Positions 1-8,145 of a stretch of 8,806 nucleotides of DNA are shown here, in pieces. Below the pieces are notes generated by a model. It had not been told where the DNA came from. It did not search any database and saw only the letters and a program-made list of their open reading frames with translations. How positions within the stretch are numbered: the stretch's first letter is position 1; every line of letters begins with the position of its first letter. Origin of the DNA: Azoarcus sp. (GTDB lineage: Bacteria; Pseudomonadota; Gammaproteobacteria; Burkholderiales; Rhodocyclaceae); NCBI GenBank assembly GCA_031258035.1, contig JAIRNL010000065.1, positions 1-8,806 of the forward strand, given 5' to 3'. The position numbers were made by a program, and so were the translations under genes.

Positions 1-741
1 GCCGCGCGCGCGTACTGGGACACGCTCGACGAGGCGGGGCGGGCGTCTTTCCGGTTCCATCATGTGAGCACGGACGAAGTCTACGGTTCGCTGGGCGCGG
101 AAGATGCGCCGTTCGCCGAGACCCACCCGTACCTGCCCAACAGCCCGTATGCCGCAAGCAAGGCGGCTTCCGACCATCTGGCGCGGGCGTGGCACCACAC
201 CTACGGCCTGCCGGTGCTGATCACCAATTGCTCGAACAACTACGGCCCTTTCCAGTTTCCGGAAAAACTGATTCCGCTCACGATCATCAATGCGTTGGCC
301 GGAAAGCCGCTGCCGATATACGGCGACGGGCTGAATGTGCGCGACTGGCTCTACGTCGGCGACCATTGCCGCGCCATCCGCGGCGTGCTCGCGCGGGGTC
401 GTCCCGGCGAAACCTACAACATCGGCGGGGGATGCGAGAGAACCAATCTCGACATCGCGCGCGCGGTCTGCGCGGTGCTCGACCAGCTTTGCCCCGATGC
501 CGGCGGCAGCCACGAGCGCCTGATCACCTTCGTCCCCGACCGTCCCGGCCACGACCGCCGCTACGCGGTCGACGCCCGCAAGATCGGGCGGGAACTCGGC
601 TGGCAGCCGGAAGAGCGTTTCGAAAATGCCTTGCGCAAGACTGTGCAGTGGTATCTGGCCAATCCGAAATGGATTGCCAATGTGCAGAGCGGTGCTTATC
701 GCGCCTGGATAGACCAACAATATGGAGGCGCGGGAGAATGA
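1..741 (+). CDS. rfbB: dTDP-glucose 4,6-dehydratase, 5'-truncated by the window edge
   Basis: Cytoplasmic enzyme that converts dTDP-D-glucose to dTDP-4-keto-6-deoxyglucose with bound NAD+, the second step of dTDP-L-rhamnose synthesis. The frame is open from base 1, so 246 codons are visible; the family is about 350 residues, so roughly the first 105 residues, including the N-terminal glycine-rich NAD motif, lie outside the window. Visible motifs (numbering from base 1): the ARAYWDTL segment typical of RmlB (2-9), the catalytic STDEVYG stretch (23-29, with the Thr-Asp-Glu triad at 24-26), and the SDR catalytic YAASK (Tyr50, Lys54). [14 protein letters not shown] and the later RDWLYVGDH are also classic RmlB segments. 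Its TGA stop overlaps the rfbD ATG as ATGA (738-741). An internal ATG at 64 is not a real start, since the family homology runs through it. Family assignment is secure. Confidence 0.96.
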   Translation, partial: AARAYWDTLDEAGRASFRFHHVSTDEVYGSLGAEDAPFAETHPYLPNSPYAASKAASDHLARAWHHTYGLPVLITNCSNNYGPFQFPEKLIPLTIINALAGKPLPIYGDGLNVRDWLYVGDHCRAIRGVLARGRPGETYNIGGGCERTNLDIARAVCAVLDQLCPDAGGSHERLITFVPDRPGHDRRYAVDARKIGRELGWQPEERFENALRKTVQWYLANPKWIANVQSGAYRAWIDQQYGGAGE

Positions 742-1676
742 AAATCCTGCTGTTGGGAAAAAACGGCCAGATCGGCTGGGAACTGCTGCGCTCGCTCGCG
801 CCGCTGGGGGAGGTCGTGGCACTGGATCGCGGCGGCGGTAACGGTCTCGTCGGCGATCTGGCCGATGCCGCCGGCCTGCGCGCCACGGTGGCGGCGGTCG
901 CGCCCGATGTGATCGTCAATGCCGCCGCCTACACCGCCGTCGACCGCGCCGAAAGCGAGCCGGAACTCGTGCATCGCATCAATGCCGACGGGCCGGGCGC
1001 GCTTGCCGCCGAAGCCGCGGCGCGCGGCATCTGGCTCGTGCATTACTCGACCGATTACGTCTTCGACGGCAGCGGCAGCCGCCCATGGCGCGAGGACGAT
1101 CCAACCGGCCCGCTGTCGGTTTATGGCAAGAGCAAACTCGCGGGCGAGGAGGCGATCCAAGCCAGCGGCTGCCCTCATCTGATTCTGCGGACTTCCTGGG
1201 TGTACACGGCGAGGGGCGCTGACAATTTCGCCTACACCATCCTGAATCTGGCCAGGGAGCGCGAAAAATTGACGGTCATTGCCGACCAGATCGGCGCGCC
1301 GACCCGGGCCGGCCTGATCGCCGACGTGACCGCCCATCTCGTGCGCGACGTGATGCGCGGGGTCGGCGGTTCGTCCGGCCTCTACCATCTCGTTGCCGCG
1401 GGGGAGACGAGTTGGCACAACTACGCCCGTTTCATCGTCGACGAAGCCCGTCGGCGCGGGATGGCGCTCAAAGCCAGGGAGATCCTGCCGATTCCGTCCT
1501 CGGCATGGCGCTCGTCGGTCGCCGTGCGGCCCTTGAATTCCCGCCTGGATACCACGCGCCTGCAACGCGATTTCGGTATCCATCTTCCCGACTGGCAATG
1601 CGGCGTGAGGCGGCTGCTCGATGAGATCCCGCTGCTGGCGACGATTGGAGAGGCCATCCACCATGAACGAACATAA
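738..1676 (+). CDS. rfbD: dTDP-4-dehydrorhamnose reductase
   Basis: Catalyses the last step of dTDP-L-rhamnose synthesis: NAD(P)H-dependent reduction of dTDP-4-keto-L-rhamnose. The protein has 312 residues, slightly above the usual ~300. It starts with a Rossmann motif GKNGQIG (7-13), then [12 protein letters not shown], the STDYVFDG segment (104-111) and the SDR catalytic YGKSK (Tyr129, Lys133), followed by LRTSWVY. The ATG at 738 is chosen because the Rossmann strand MKILLLG begins there; GGAGG at 724-728 is a good ribosome binding site. A longer reading of this frame from 189 would run through rfbB out of frame and is spurious. It shares ATGA with the rfbB stop and overlaps rfbA by 14 bases (1663-1676), which suggests translational coupling within one operon. 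Confidence 0.96.
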   Translation: MKILLLGKNGQIGWELLRSLAPLGEVVALDRGGGNGLVGDLADAAGLRATVAAVAPDVIVNAAAYTAVDRAESEPELVHRINADGPGALAAEAAARGIWLVHYSTDYVFDGSGSRPWREDDPTGPLSVYGKSKLAGEEAIQASGCPHLILRTSWVYTARGADNFAYTILNLAREREKLTVIADQIGAPTRAGLIADVTAHLVRDVMRGVGGSSGLYHLVAAGETSWHNYARFIVDEARRRGMALKAREILPIPSSAWRSSVAVRPLNSRLDTTRLQRDFGIHLPDWQCGVRRLLDEIPLLATIGEAIHHERT

Positions 1677-2553
1677 GCGTAAAGGCATCATCCTCGCGGG
1701 CGGCTCCGGTACCCGCCTGCATCCGGCCACGCTCGCCGTCTCCAAGCAGCTTCTGCCGCTCTATGACAAGCCGATGGTCTATTACCCATTGTCGACATTG
1801 ATGCTCGCCGGCATCCGCGACATTCTCGTGATCTCCACGCGGCAGGATACGCCGCGCTTCGGGCAACTGCTCGGCGATGGCGGGCAATGGGGGCTGAACC
1901 TCTCCTATGCGGTGCAGGCGAGCCCGGACGGGCTGGCGCAGGCTTTCCTCATCGGCGAGCGTTTCATTGCCGGCGGACTTTCGGCGTTGGTGCTGGGCGA
2001 TAACCTGTTTTACGGGCATGAACTGGCCAACGACCTCGAAGCGGCCTCCGCGCGCGCCTCGGGCGCGACGGTGTTCGCCTATCCGGTCAATGACCCCGAG
2101 CGTTACGGCGTGGTCGAATTCGACGCCAACGGCCGCGCCATCCGGCTGGAAGAAAAACCGCTCCGACCCAGGAGCCGCTACGCGGTGACAGGGCTTTATT
2201 TCTATGACGAAAGGGTGGTCGATGTCGCCCGGGGACTCAGGCCCAGCGCCAGGGGGGAGCTGGAGATCACCGACGTCAACTCGCAATATCTGGATTGGGG
2301 GGCGCTCAACGTGCAGGTGATGGGGCGCGGTCATGCCTGGCTCGACACGGGCACCCACGAAAGCCTGCTCGAAGCGGGGCTGTTCATCCACACCATCGAA
2401 AAGCGGCAGGGCCTCAAGGTCGCCTGCCCCGAGGAAATCGCCTGGCGCGCTGGCTGGATCGACGATGAGGCGCTCGCGCGCCTGGCTGCGCCGCTGGCTA
2501 AAAACGGCTATGGCCGTTACCTGCAACGCTTGCTTGAAGACAAGGTATTCTGA
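1663..2553 (+). CDS. rfbA: glucose-1-phosphate thymidylyltransferase
   Basis: Makes dTDP-D-glucose from dTTP and glucose-1-phosphate, the committing step of dTDP-L-rhamnose synthesis and usually the point of feedback inhibition by dTDP-rhamnose. The protein has 296 residues, close to the family norm (~290). Visible motifs: the nucleotide-binding loop [12 protein letters not shown] (10-21), [16 protein letters not shown] just after it, the metal-binding [21 protein letters not shown], and [13 protein letters not shown]. These match RmlA rather than UTP-glucose or ManC-type transferases. The frame is open upstream to an ATG at 1621, but the RmlA homology begins near residue 7 of the 1663 start, and GGAGAGG at about 1647-1653 lies upstream, so 1663 is preferred. 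The end overlaps the rfbC start as TGATG. The gene order rfbB-D-A-C is the common proteobacterial one. Confidence 0.96.
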   Translation: MNEHKRKGIILAGGSGTRLHPATLAVSKQLLPLYDKPMVYYPLSTLMLAGIRDILVISTRQDTPRFGQLLGDGGQWGLNLSYAVQASPDGLAQAFLIGERFIAGGLSALVLGDNLFYGHELANDLEAASARASGATVFAYPVNDPERYGVVEFDANGRAIRLEEKPLRPRSRYAVTGLYFYDERVVDVARGLRPSARGELEITDVNSQYLDWGALNVQVMGRGHAWLDTGTHESLLEAGLFIHTIEKRQGLKVACPEEIAWRAGWIDDEALARLAAPLAKNGYGRYLQRLLEDKVF

Positions 2554-3113
2554 TGCGCCTCGAAACGATTCCGACCGGATTGCCCGGCGTATTGATTCTC
2601 GAACCCCAGGTGTTTGGCGATGCGCGGGGCTTTTTCTTTGAAAGCCATAACACCCTGGCTTTTCGTGAGGCGACCGGCTTCGAGCCCGTTTTCGTGCAGG
2701 ACAACCATTCACGCTCGGCGCGCGGTGTGTTGCGCGGGGTGCACTACCAGATCAAACAGCCGCAAGGCAAGCTGGTCAGGGTCGTGCGGGGACGGGTGTT
2801 CGATGTCGCGGTGGATCTGCGCCGCAGTTCGCCGCATTTCGGGCGCTGGGCCGGGGTCGAACTGGGCGAGGACGCGCCGCAGCGCATGCTCTGGATTCCG
2901 CCCGGTTTTGGTCATGCTTTCGTGGTTTTGAGCGAAAGCGCCGATTTTTTGTACAAAGCCACCGACTATTACGCGCCGGAGCATGAACGCAGCATCCTCT
3001 GGAGCGATCCCGAAATCGGTATCGAGTGGCCGCTGCGGGATCTGGGCGAGCCGCTTTTGTCGGCAAAAGACCGGGCGGGGGCGCTGCTGAAGGATGCCGA
3101 GGTGTATGCCTGA
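2553..3113 (+). CDS. rfbC: dTDP-4-dehydrorhamnose 3,5-epimerase
   Basis: Cytoplasmic cupin-fold epimerase that inverts C3 and C5 of dTDP-4-keto-6-deoxyglucose, feeding RfbD. The protein has 186 residues, as expected for RmlC (~180-185). Visible motifs: GDARGFFFESHN (22-33), FVQDNHSRS (47-55), LRGVHYQ (60-66) carrying the conserved catalytic-site His64, the substrate-contact segment QGKLVRVVRG, WIPPGFGHAFVVLSE (114-128) and FLYKATDYY (132-140), which holds the conserved tyrosines expected to include the catalytic acid. The C-terminal WSDPEIGIEWPL is also typical. The start ATG shares one base with the rfbA stop. A 7-bp hairpin spans its stop codon (3108-3124). All residues I expect for activity are present. 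Confidence 0.96.
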   Translation: MRLETIPTGLPGVLILEPQVFGDARGFFFESHNTLAFREATGFEPVFVQDNHSRSARGVLRGVHYQIKQPQGKLVRVVRGRVFDVAVDLRRSSPHFGRWAGVELGEDAPQRMLWIPPGFGHAFVVLSESADFLYKATDYYAPEHERSILWSDPEIGIEWPLRDLGEPLLSAKDRAGALLKDAEVYA

Positions 3114-3124
3114 AATCTTCAGGC
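3108..3124 (+). repeat. hairpin spanning the rfbC stop codon
   Basis: Perfect 7-bp inverted repeat GCCTGAA / TTCAGGC with a 3-base ATC loop; the rfbC TGA (3111-3113) lies inside the left arm. No T-run follows (the next bases are GCGGGCAGG), so it does not look like an intrinsic terminator. It could slow ribosomes or nucleases between rfbC and manC, or be chance. Confidence 0.4.
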
Positions 3125-3139
3125 GCGGGCAGGACGAAA

Positions 3140-3160
3140 ACGGAAAAACAACGGAAAAAC
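3140..3160 (+). repeat. tandem 11-base repeat in the manC leader
   Basis: The 10-mer ACGGAAAAAC occurs at 3140-3149 and again at 3151-3160 (period 11), immediately before the manC ATG at 3163. The stretch is strikingly A-rich against a GC-rich background. GGAAAA in the second copy is the only visible, and weak, ribosome-binding candidate for manC, so the duplication may provide an unstructured landing site for ribosomes. Confidence 0.5.
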
Positions 3161-3162
3161 GA

Positions 3163-4608
3163 ATGGCGACGACGATCAGGGCGGTAATTCTCTCCGGCGG
3201 TTCGGGCACGCGGCTGTGGCCGGCTTCGCGCGAAGCCTATCCAAAGCAGCTTTTGCCGCTGACCGGCGAGCTTTCGCTTTTGCAGGAAACGGTGGCGAGG
3301 CTCGATGGCTTCGGCGGCGCCTTCGATCCCCGTCCGCTGGTGGTGAGCAACGAGGAATACCGCTTCCTGACGGCCGAGCAACTGCGCCAGGGCGGCGCGC
3401 GGGACGCGGGCATCGTGCTTGAACCGGTGGGACGCAATACCGCGCCGGCGCTGACGCTGGCGGCGCTGGAAGCCAGCCTGGACGGGAACGATCCCATTTT
3501 GCTGGCGATGCCGGCGGATCACGTGATCGCCGATCGCGCCGCTTTCCAGCAGGCGATCGCCGAGGGCGCGCGCCAGGCCGAAAACGGCGCGCTGGTGTGT
3601 TTCGGCATCGTGCCCGAGCGCGCCGAAACCGGATATGGCTATCTCCGCGCCGGCGGGGCGATTGCCGGCAGCGTGGCGCGCGAACTGGCTGAGTTCGTCG
3701 AAAAACCCGACATCGACACCGCCGCGCGCTACCTCGCCAGCGGGGCGTATTTCTGGAACAGCGGCATCTTCATGTTCCGCGCCTCGGTGTGGCTGGCCGC
3801 GCTGGCGCACTTCCGTCCCGACATCGACGCGGCCTGCCGCGCCGCCCACGCCGGGCGGACGAAAGATACCGATTTCGTGCGCGTCGAGCGCGCCGCGTTC
3901 GAGGCGTGCCCGTCCGATTCCATCGACTACGCGGTCATGGAAAAACTGCGCGCCGCGCCGCAGCTGGGGCCGGGCGTGGTGGTGCCGCTTTCCGCCGGCT
4001 GGTCGGACGTGGGGGCGTGGGATGCGTTGTGGGCGGTCTCGAAACGCGACGGCGACGGCAACGCGGCGCACGGCGACGTGCTCCTGCACGACAGCCACGA
4101 TACGCTCGTCTATGCCAGCCATCGCCTGGTGGCGGCGGTCGGCTGTCAGGACATGGTGGTGGTGGAAACCGCCGATGCCGTCCTGGTGGCGCCCAAGAGC
4201 CATACCCAGGATGTCAAGAAAGTGGTCGAACGCCTCAAGGCCGAAGGACGCAGCCACAGCCGCCATCACCGCAAGGTATTCCGGCCCTGGGGCTGGTACG
4301 ACTCCCTCGACAGCGGCGACCGTTTCCAGGTCAAGCGCATCGTGGTCAAGCCGGGCGCGAGCCTGTCCCTGCAAATGCACCACCACCGCGCCGAACACTG
4401 GATCGTGGTGCGGGGGACGGCGGAAGTGCGCCGTGGCGACGAAGTCTTCCTGCTCGGCGAAAACGAATCGACCTTTATCCCACTGGGAACCACGCACCGG
4501 CTCTTCAACCCCGGACGCCTGCCGCTGGAGATCATCGAAGTGCAGTCCGGCAGCTATCTGGGCGAAGACGACATCGTCCGTTTCGAGGACAAGTACGGGC
4601 GGTTTTAG
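3163..4608 (+). CDS. manC: mannose-1-phosphate guanylyltransferase / mannose-6-phosphate isomerase
   Basis: Bifunctional type II enzyme (ManC/AlgA/XanB family): the C-terminal domain interconverts fructose-6-P and mannose-6-P, and the N-terminal domain makes GDP-mannose from mannose-1-P and GTP. The protein has 481 residues, the full family length. N-terminal domain: VILSGGSGTRLWPASR (8-23) with YPKQLLP following, LEPVGRNTAPA, MPADHVI, FVEKP (178-182), and WNSGIFMF. C-terminal cupin domain: QMHHHRAEHW (404-413), which supplies metal-binding histidines, then ENESTFIPLGTTHRL and the closing EVQSGSYLGEDDIVRFEDKYGR. The ATG at 3163 is chosen because homology starts at once; in-frame ATGs at 3094 and 3106 overlap rfbC and add a non-homologous tail. 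It lies 49 bases after rfbC, probably in the same transcript. Mannose-6-P to mannose-1-P conversion needs a phosphomannomutase, which is not in the window. Confidence 0.96.
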   Translation: MATTIRAVILSGGSGTRLWPASREAYPKQLLPLTGELSLLQETVARLDGFGGAFDPRPLVVSNEEYRFLTAEQLRQGGARDAGIVLEPVGRNTAPALTLAALEASLDGNDPILLAMPADHVIADRAAFQQAIAEGARQAENGALVCFGIVPERAETGYGYLRAGGAIAGSVARELAEFVEKPDIDTAARYLASGAYFWNSGIFMFRASVWLAALAHFRPDIDAACRAAHAGRTKDTDFVRVERAAFEACPSDSIDYAVMEKLRAAPQLGPGVVVPLSAGWSDVGAWDALWAVSKRDGDGNAAHGDVLLHDSHDTLVYASHRLVAAVGCQDMVVVETADAVLVAPKSHTQDVKKVVERLKAEGRSHSRHHRKVFRPWGWYDSLDSGDRFQVKRIVVKPGASLSLQMHHHRAEHWIVVRGTAEVRRGDEVFLLGENESTFIPLGTTHRLFNPGRLPLEIIEVQSGSYLGEDDIVRFEDKYGRF

Positions 4609-4648
4609 GGAAACCCAGATTAAATCTTATTTTGCCGAACCAGATCTT

Positions 4649-4750
4649 GACTGTCATTGCGGCACGAACTGTAAAACAAATCCACGTCATTCCGCGCGAA
4701 GTCGCGGAATGACAGTCAGGGGCGCTTCGCGCCCTTTGCATGCAATGACA
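4649..4750. repeat. nested palindromic element (REP/MITE-like) between convergent genes
   Basis: A compact set of inverted repeats. The outer pair is TGTCATTGC (4652-4660) and GCAATGACA (4742-4750). An alternative pair is GACTGTCATT (4649-4658) and AATGACAGTC (4708-4717). At the centre is a perfect 11-bp stem GTCATTCCGCG (4686-4696) / CGCGGAATGAC (4703-4713) with a 6-base loop. A second stem is GGGCGC (4720-4725) / GCGCCC (4729-4734), then the self-palindrome TTGCATGCAA (4736-4745). The recurring core GTCATT(C/G)C resembles dispersed palindromic repeats known from many proteobacterial genomes. No transposase is present, so any mobility would be non-autonomous. That it is multicopy is inferred and cannot be tested in one window. 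Confidence 0.65.
4686..4713. terminator. possible bidirectional transcription stop between manC and modG
   Basis: The 11-bp stem (4686-4696 / 4703-4713) is the strongest hairpin between the convergent manC and modG genes. It lacks a clear T-run on either strand; the neighbouring GC-rich hairpin at 4720-4734 is followed by only three Ts on the + strand. The position is right for ending both transcripts, but the sequence is not a textbook intrinsic terminator, so the role is inferred from position. Confidence 0.3.
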
Positions 4751-4823
4751 ATCCTGAAGCAGGTTATGCCTGGAATAAACCAGGGGTTTCCTCGGCGCGT
4801 TTTCCCGTTTGTTCCCTGGATGG

Positions 4824-5255
4824 TCAGCCGGGCACGCCCAGGATCACGTGGCTTGCCTTGAAAAGCACGGAAGCCGGCGCGCCTGGCTTCAATCCCAGTT
4901 CCAGCACGGCTTCGTTGGTGACGACGGCATAGGCGAGAGCGCCGCCCGCGAGCTTGACCGCGACTTCGCTGTTGACCTCGCCTTTTTTCACCGATTCCAC
5001 CGTGCCCGGCAGGTGGTTGCGCGCGGAAAAGCGGATTTTCTCGTGGCCTGCCAGCAGCAATACCCAGGAGGCTTTCACGAACGCGGTGGCTGCCATCCCG
5101 GGAACGAGCCCCAGATTGTCGACGCTTTCATGGGTGACGATGGCGACGATCCTGTCGCCGCCGGCAAGCGTCAGTTCCACCTGGGCATTGACCGGGCCGG
5201 TTTCCACTTTGTCGATGGTGCCGGGAAAACGGTTGCGGGCGCTGATGTTCGACAT
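4824..5255 (-). CDS. modG: molybdate-binding di-Mop protein (molybdenum homeostasis)
   Basis: Cytoplasmic molybdate/tungstate-binding protein built of two tandem Mop (TOBE-like) domains; relatives such as Azotobacter ModG form trimers that hold several oxyanions and buffer intracellular molybdenum. The protein has 143 residues. The internal duplication is plain: repeat 1 at about 5-68 and repeat 2 at about 77-140, offset by 72 residues, each starting SARN-x-x-PGT (5-13; 77-85), with paired LAGG (30-33; 102-105), LGL-x-PG, and (V/F)KAS (60-63; 132-135). The SARN and KAS segments are those expected at the oxyanion sites between subunits. The start at 5255 has GGGGAG (5262-5267) six bases upstream; a longer in-frame reading to 5441 has no domain homology and is rejected. 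It is divergent from modA, the arrangement I recall for Azotobacter modG/modEABC. A single-domain molbindin is excluded by the duplication. Confidence 0.9.
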   Translation of the reverse strand: MSNISARNRFPGTIDKVETGPVNAQVELTLAGGDRIVAIVTHESVDNLGLVPGMAATAFVKASWVLLLAGHEKIRFSARNHLPGTVESVKKGEVNSEVAVKLAGGALAYAVVTNEAVLELGLKPGAPASVLFKASHVILGVPG

Positions 5256-5341
5256 GTGTTTCTCCCCGTGCGGCAGGCGGGACATTCCGTCCGCCCGGAC
5301 GCGGGCATCCTGGGATGAACTTCGCGGCAAGTCAACCGTGA

Positions 5342-6283
<942 letters not shown>

Positions 6284-6289
6284 CACGGA

Positions 6290-6317
6290 CGGGCGGGAAT
6301 CGCGGGGCCGCCGCCCG
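6290..6317 (+). other. GC-rich hairpin in the modA-modB gap
   Basis: CGGGCGG (6290-6296) pairs with CCGCCCG (6311-6317) around a 14-base loop, just after the modA stop (6281-6283) in an 81-base gap. No T-run follows, so it is not a typical terminator. In binding-protein operons such hairpins often stabilise the upstream mRNA or partly stop transcription, so that the binding protein exceeds the membrane parts; that role is inferred here. Confidence 0.4.
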
Positions 6318-6364
6318 GCGAAAAGCCCGCCTCGCGCCACACGCCTCCAGAGAGCCGACTCGAC

Positions 6365-7039
6365 ATGGACGCTTCCAGCCTGGCCGCCATCTGGCTCACC
6401 TGCAAGCTGGCCGCGCTCGTCACGGCGCTGCTGCTCCTGATCGGCACGCCGATCGCCTGGTGGCTGACCCATACCCGTTCGCGCCTGAAGGGGCCGGTCG
6501 GCGCGGTGGTCGCCCTGCCGCTGGTGCTGCCGCCCACGGTGCTGGGGTTTTACCTGCTGCTTTGCTTCGGCCCGCAAGGTTTCATCGGCGGGGCGATGGA
6601 TGCCGTGGGGCTGCAACGGCTCCCCTTTACCTTTGCCGGTCTGGTGGTGGCCTCCATCCTGTATTCGCTGCCCTTCGTGGTGCAGCCCATCCAGAATGCC
6701 TTCGAGGCCATCGGCAGGCGTCCGCTGGAAGTGGCGGCGAGTTTGCGGGCCACGCCGCTGGATGCGTTCTTCAGCGTCGCGGTGCCGCTTGCCCGGCCCG
6801 GCTTCGTGACCGCCGCCATCCTGGGTTTCGCGCACACGGTGGGCGAATTCGGCGTCGTGCTCATGATGGGCGGCAACATCCCCGGCAAGACGCAGGTGCT
6901 GTCGGTGAAAATCTACGATTACGTGGAAAACGGCGACTACGCGCAGGCGCATTGGCTGGCTGGCGGCATGGTGTTCTTCAGCTTCATCGTGCTGCTGCTG
7001 CTCTACGGTGGCCGCGGGCGGGGGGCGTGGAGCCGGTGA
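6365..7039 (+). CDS. modB: molybdate ABC transporter permease
   Basis: Inner-membrane permease that forms the molybdate channel as a homodimer bound to two ModC subunits. The protein has 224 residues, the family norm. About five hydrophobic spans are visible (roughly 8-30, 45-67, 88-110, 144-162, 192-216). The cytoplasmic EAA loop that docks on ModC is clear: [10 protein letters not shown] through VAVPLARPG (122-144), followed by [21 protein letters not shown], a ModB hallmark. The start at 6365 gives the standard MDxSxLxxIWLTxKLA N-terminus, although its ribosome binding site (AGAGAG, about 6350-6355) is weak and rather distant. It ends TGATG, sharing one base with the modC ATG, so ModB and ModC translation is likely coupled. 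Confidence 0.95.
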   Translation: MDASSLAAIWLTCKLAALVTALLLLIGTPIAWWLTHTRSRLKGPVGAVVALPLVLPPTVLGFYLLLCFGPQGFIGGAMDAVGLQRLPFTFAGLVVASILYSLPFVVQPIQNAFEAIGRRPLEVAASLRATPLDAFFSVAVPLARPGFVTAAILGFAHTVGEFGVVLMMGGNIPGKTQVLSVKIYDYVENGDYAQAHWLAGGMVFFSFIVLLLLYGGRGRGAWSR

Positions 7040-8106
7040 TGGAAGCGCGTTTTCGTGTCGCCTACCCCGGCTTCACGCTGGATGTCGACCTGGATCTGCC
7101 GGAAAAGGGCGTCACCGCGCTGTTTGGCCCCTCCGGCTCCGGCAAGACCACGGTACTGCGCTGCGTCGCCGGGCTGGAACGCGCGCCGGGCGGTTTCCTG
7201 GCTGTCGCGGGCAAGGTCTGGCAGGACGATGCGAACGGTATCTTCCTGCCCACCCATGAGCGGCCGCTGGGGCTGGTTTTCCAGGAAGCGAGCCTTTTTC
7301 CGCATCTTTCCGTGCGCGGGAATCTCGAATACGGCATGAAACGGGCGGGAAATGCCAGGGGGGAAGGGTTCGACACCATGCTCGATCTCCTGGGCATCCG
7401 CGCGCTGCTGGCGCGCGATCCCGGGCGCCTCTCCGGCGGCGAGCGGCAGCGGGTCGCCATCGCGCGCGCGCTGCTTACCCGCCCCCGGCTGCTGCTGCTG
7501 GACGAGCCTCTCGCCGCGCTGGACATGAAGAAAAAGCAGGAAATCCTGCCGTACCTGGAAGCCCTGCGCGCGGAGCTGGACATTCCCGTGCTTTACGTCA
7601 GTCACGCGCCCGACGAAGTGGCGCGGCTTGCCGACCATCTGGTGCTCATCGAGAACGGGCGCGTCGCCGCGAGCGGCGCGCTCATGGAAACCCTGGCCCG
7701 GCTCGACCTCGGGGCCGCCTTGACCGATGACGCCGGCGTGGTGCTGGAGACGACGGTTGCCGCGCACGAGGCGGACGACCTTGCCCGGCTGGAATTCCCC
7801 GGTGGCAGGCTTTACGTGTCCGGGCACCTCAGGCCCCCCGGCAGCCGCCTGCGCTGTCGCATCCGCGCGAGCGACGTCAGTCTCGCGCTGGGCGCGCACA
7901 GTGACACGAGCATCCTGAACCTCCTGCCCGCCACCGTCGTTGCCGTCGCCGGGGCCGAAACGCCCGGGCATAGCCTCGTGCAATTGCAACTCGCGGACGG
8001 TGGCCCGTTGCTGCTGGCTCGCATCACCGAACGTTCCCGGCGCGCGCTCGCCATCGCGCCGGGGATGGCGGTGGTCGCGCAGGTGAAATCGGTGGCGTTG
8101 CTGTGA
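7039..8106 (+). CDS. modC: molybdate ABC transporter ATP-binding protein
   Basis: Cytoplasmic ATPase that powers molybdate import. The protein has 355 residues, usual for ModC (~350-360). ABC domain: Walker A GPSGSGKTT (30-38), Q-loop Gln82 in LVFQEASLFPHLSV, signature LSGGERQRVAIARA (131-144), Walker B LLLLDEP (151-157), D-loop ALD (160-162) and switch His189 in YVSHAPDEV. The C-terminus is a Mop/TOBE domain (about 290-355, opening TSILNLLPA), which in this family binds molybdate and can inhibit transport. The ATG at 7039 overlaps the modB TGA; a GTG just before it (7036) is in frame but less likely. The same frame stays open back to 6460 through modB, which is a GC-rich shadow and not an extension. 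It faces mobA tail to tail 39 bases away. Confidence 0.96.
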   Translation: MEARFRVAYPGFTLDVDLDLPEKGVTALFGPSGSGKTTVLRCVAGLERAPGGFLAVAGKVWQDDANGIFLPTHERPLGLVFQEASLFPHLSVRGNLEYGMKRAGNARGEGFDTMLDLLGIRALLARDPGRLSGGERQRVAIARALLTRPRLLLLDEPLAALDMKKKQEILPYLEALRAELDIPVLYVSHAPDEVARLADHLVLIENGRVAASGALMETLARLDLGAALTDDAGVVLETTVAAHEADDLARLEFPGGRLYVSGHLRPPGSRLRCRIRASDVSLALGAHSDTSILNLLPATVVAVAGAETPGHSLVQLQLADGGPLLLARITERSRRALAIAPGMAVVAQVKSVALL

Positions 8107-8121
8107 TCGCTTCCGACGGCG

Positions 8122-8143
8122 CGGCGAGCGCGATACCTCGCCG
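8122..8143. terminator. possible bidirectional hairpin between modC and mobA
   Basis: CGGCGAG (8122-8128) and CTCGCCG (8137-8143) form a perfect 7-bp stem with an 8-base loop, filling most of the 39-base gap between the convergent modC and mobA genes. No T-run flanks it on either strand. The position suits a shared transcription end, but sequence support is partial. Confidence 0.35.
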
Positions 8144-8145
8144 GG

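Larger units (their letters stand above)
4609..4823. other. intergenic region between convergent operons, no gene
   Basis: 215 bases with no supported coding sequence. The left part (4609-4690) is clearly less GC-rich than the surrounding genes. The middle holds the palindromic element described separately. To its right is a weak 5-bp hairpin CCTGG (4769-4773) / CCAGG (4780-4784). It marks the border between the polysaccharide and molybdenum modules. Confidence 0.7.

Noticed and set aside
1468..2712. 414-codon open frame on the minus strand opposite rfbD/rfbA/rfbC
   Set aside because: Low-complexity, basic translation with no motifs; the sense strand holds three well-conserved enzymes.
2776..4497. 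573-codon open frame on the minus strand opposite rfbC/manC
   Set aside because: It is antisense to two unmistakable genes; the Arg/His/Pro/Gly-rich composition is what GC-rich codon bias gives on the opposite strand, and no domain is visible.
4601..4615. Hairpin GGTTT/AAACC over the manC stop as a terminator
   Set aside because: The 5-bp AT-containing stem is weak, and the T-rich stretch downstream (TTATTTT) is too far away and interrupted.
4649..4750. CRISPR array or tRNA at the junction repeats
   Set aside because: No regularly spaced direct repeats and no cloverleaf or anticodon arm; the repeats are inverted and nested.
4809..5318. 169-codon plus-strand frame across modG
   Set aside because: Shadow of modG; no recognisable domain and no promoter or ribosome site.
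6460..7038. In-frame N-terminal extension of modC through modB
   Set aside because: The region encodes ModB in another frame with all its hallmarks, and ModC homology begins at 7039 where the TGATG overlap lies.
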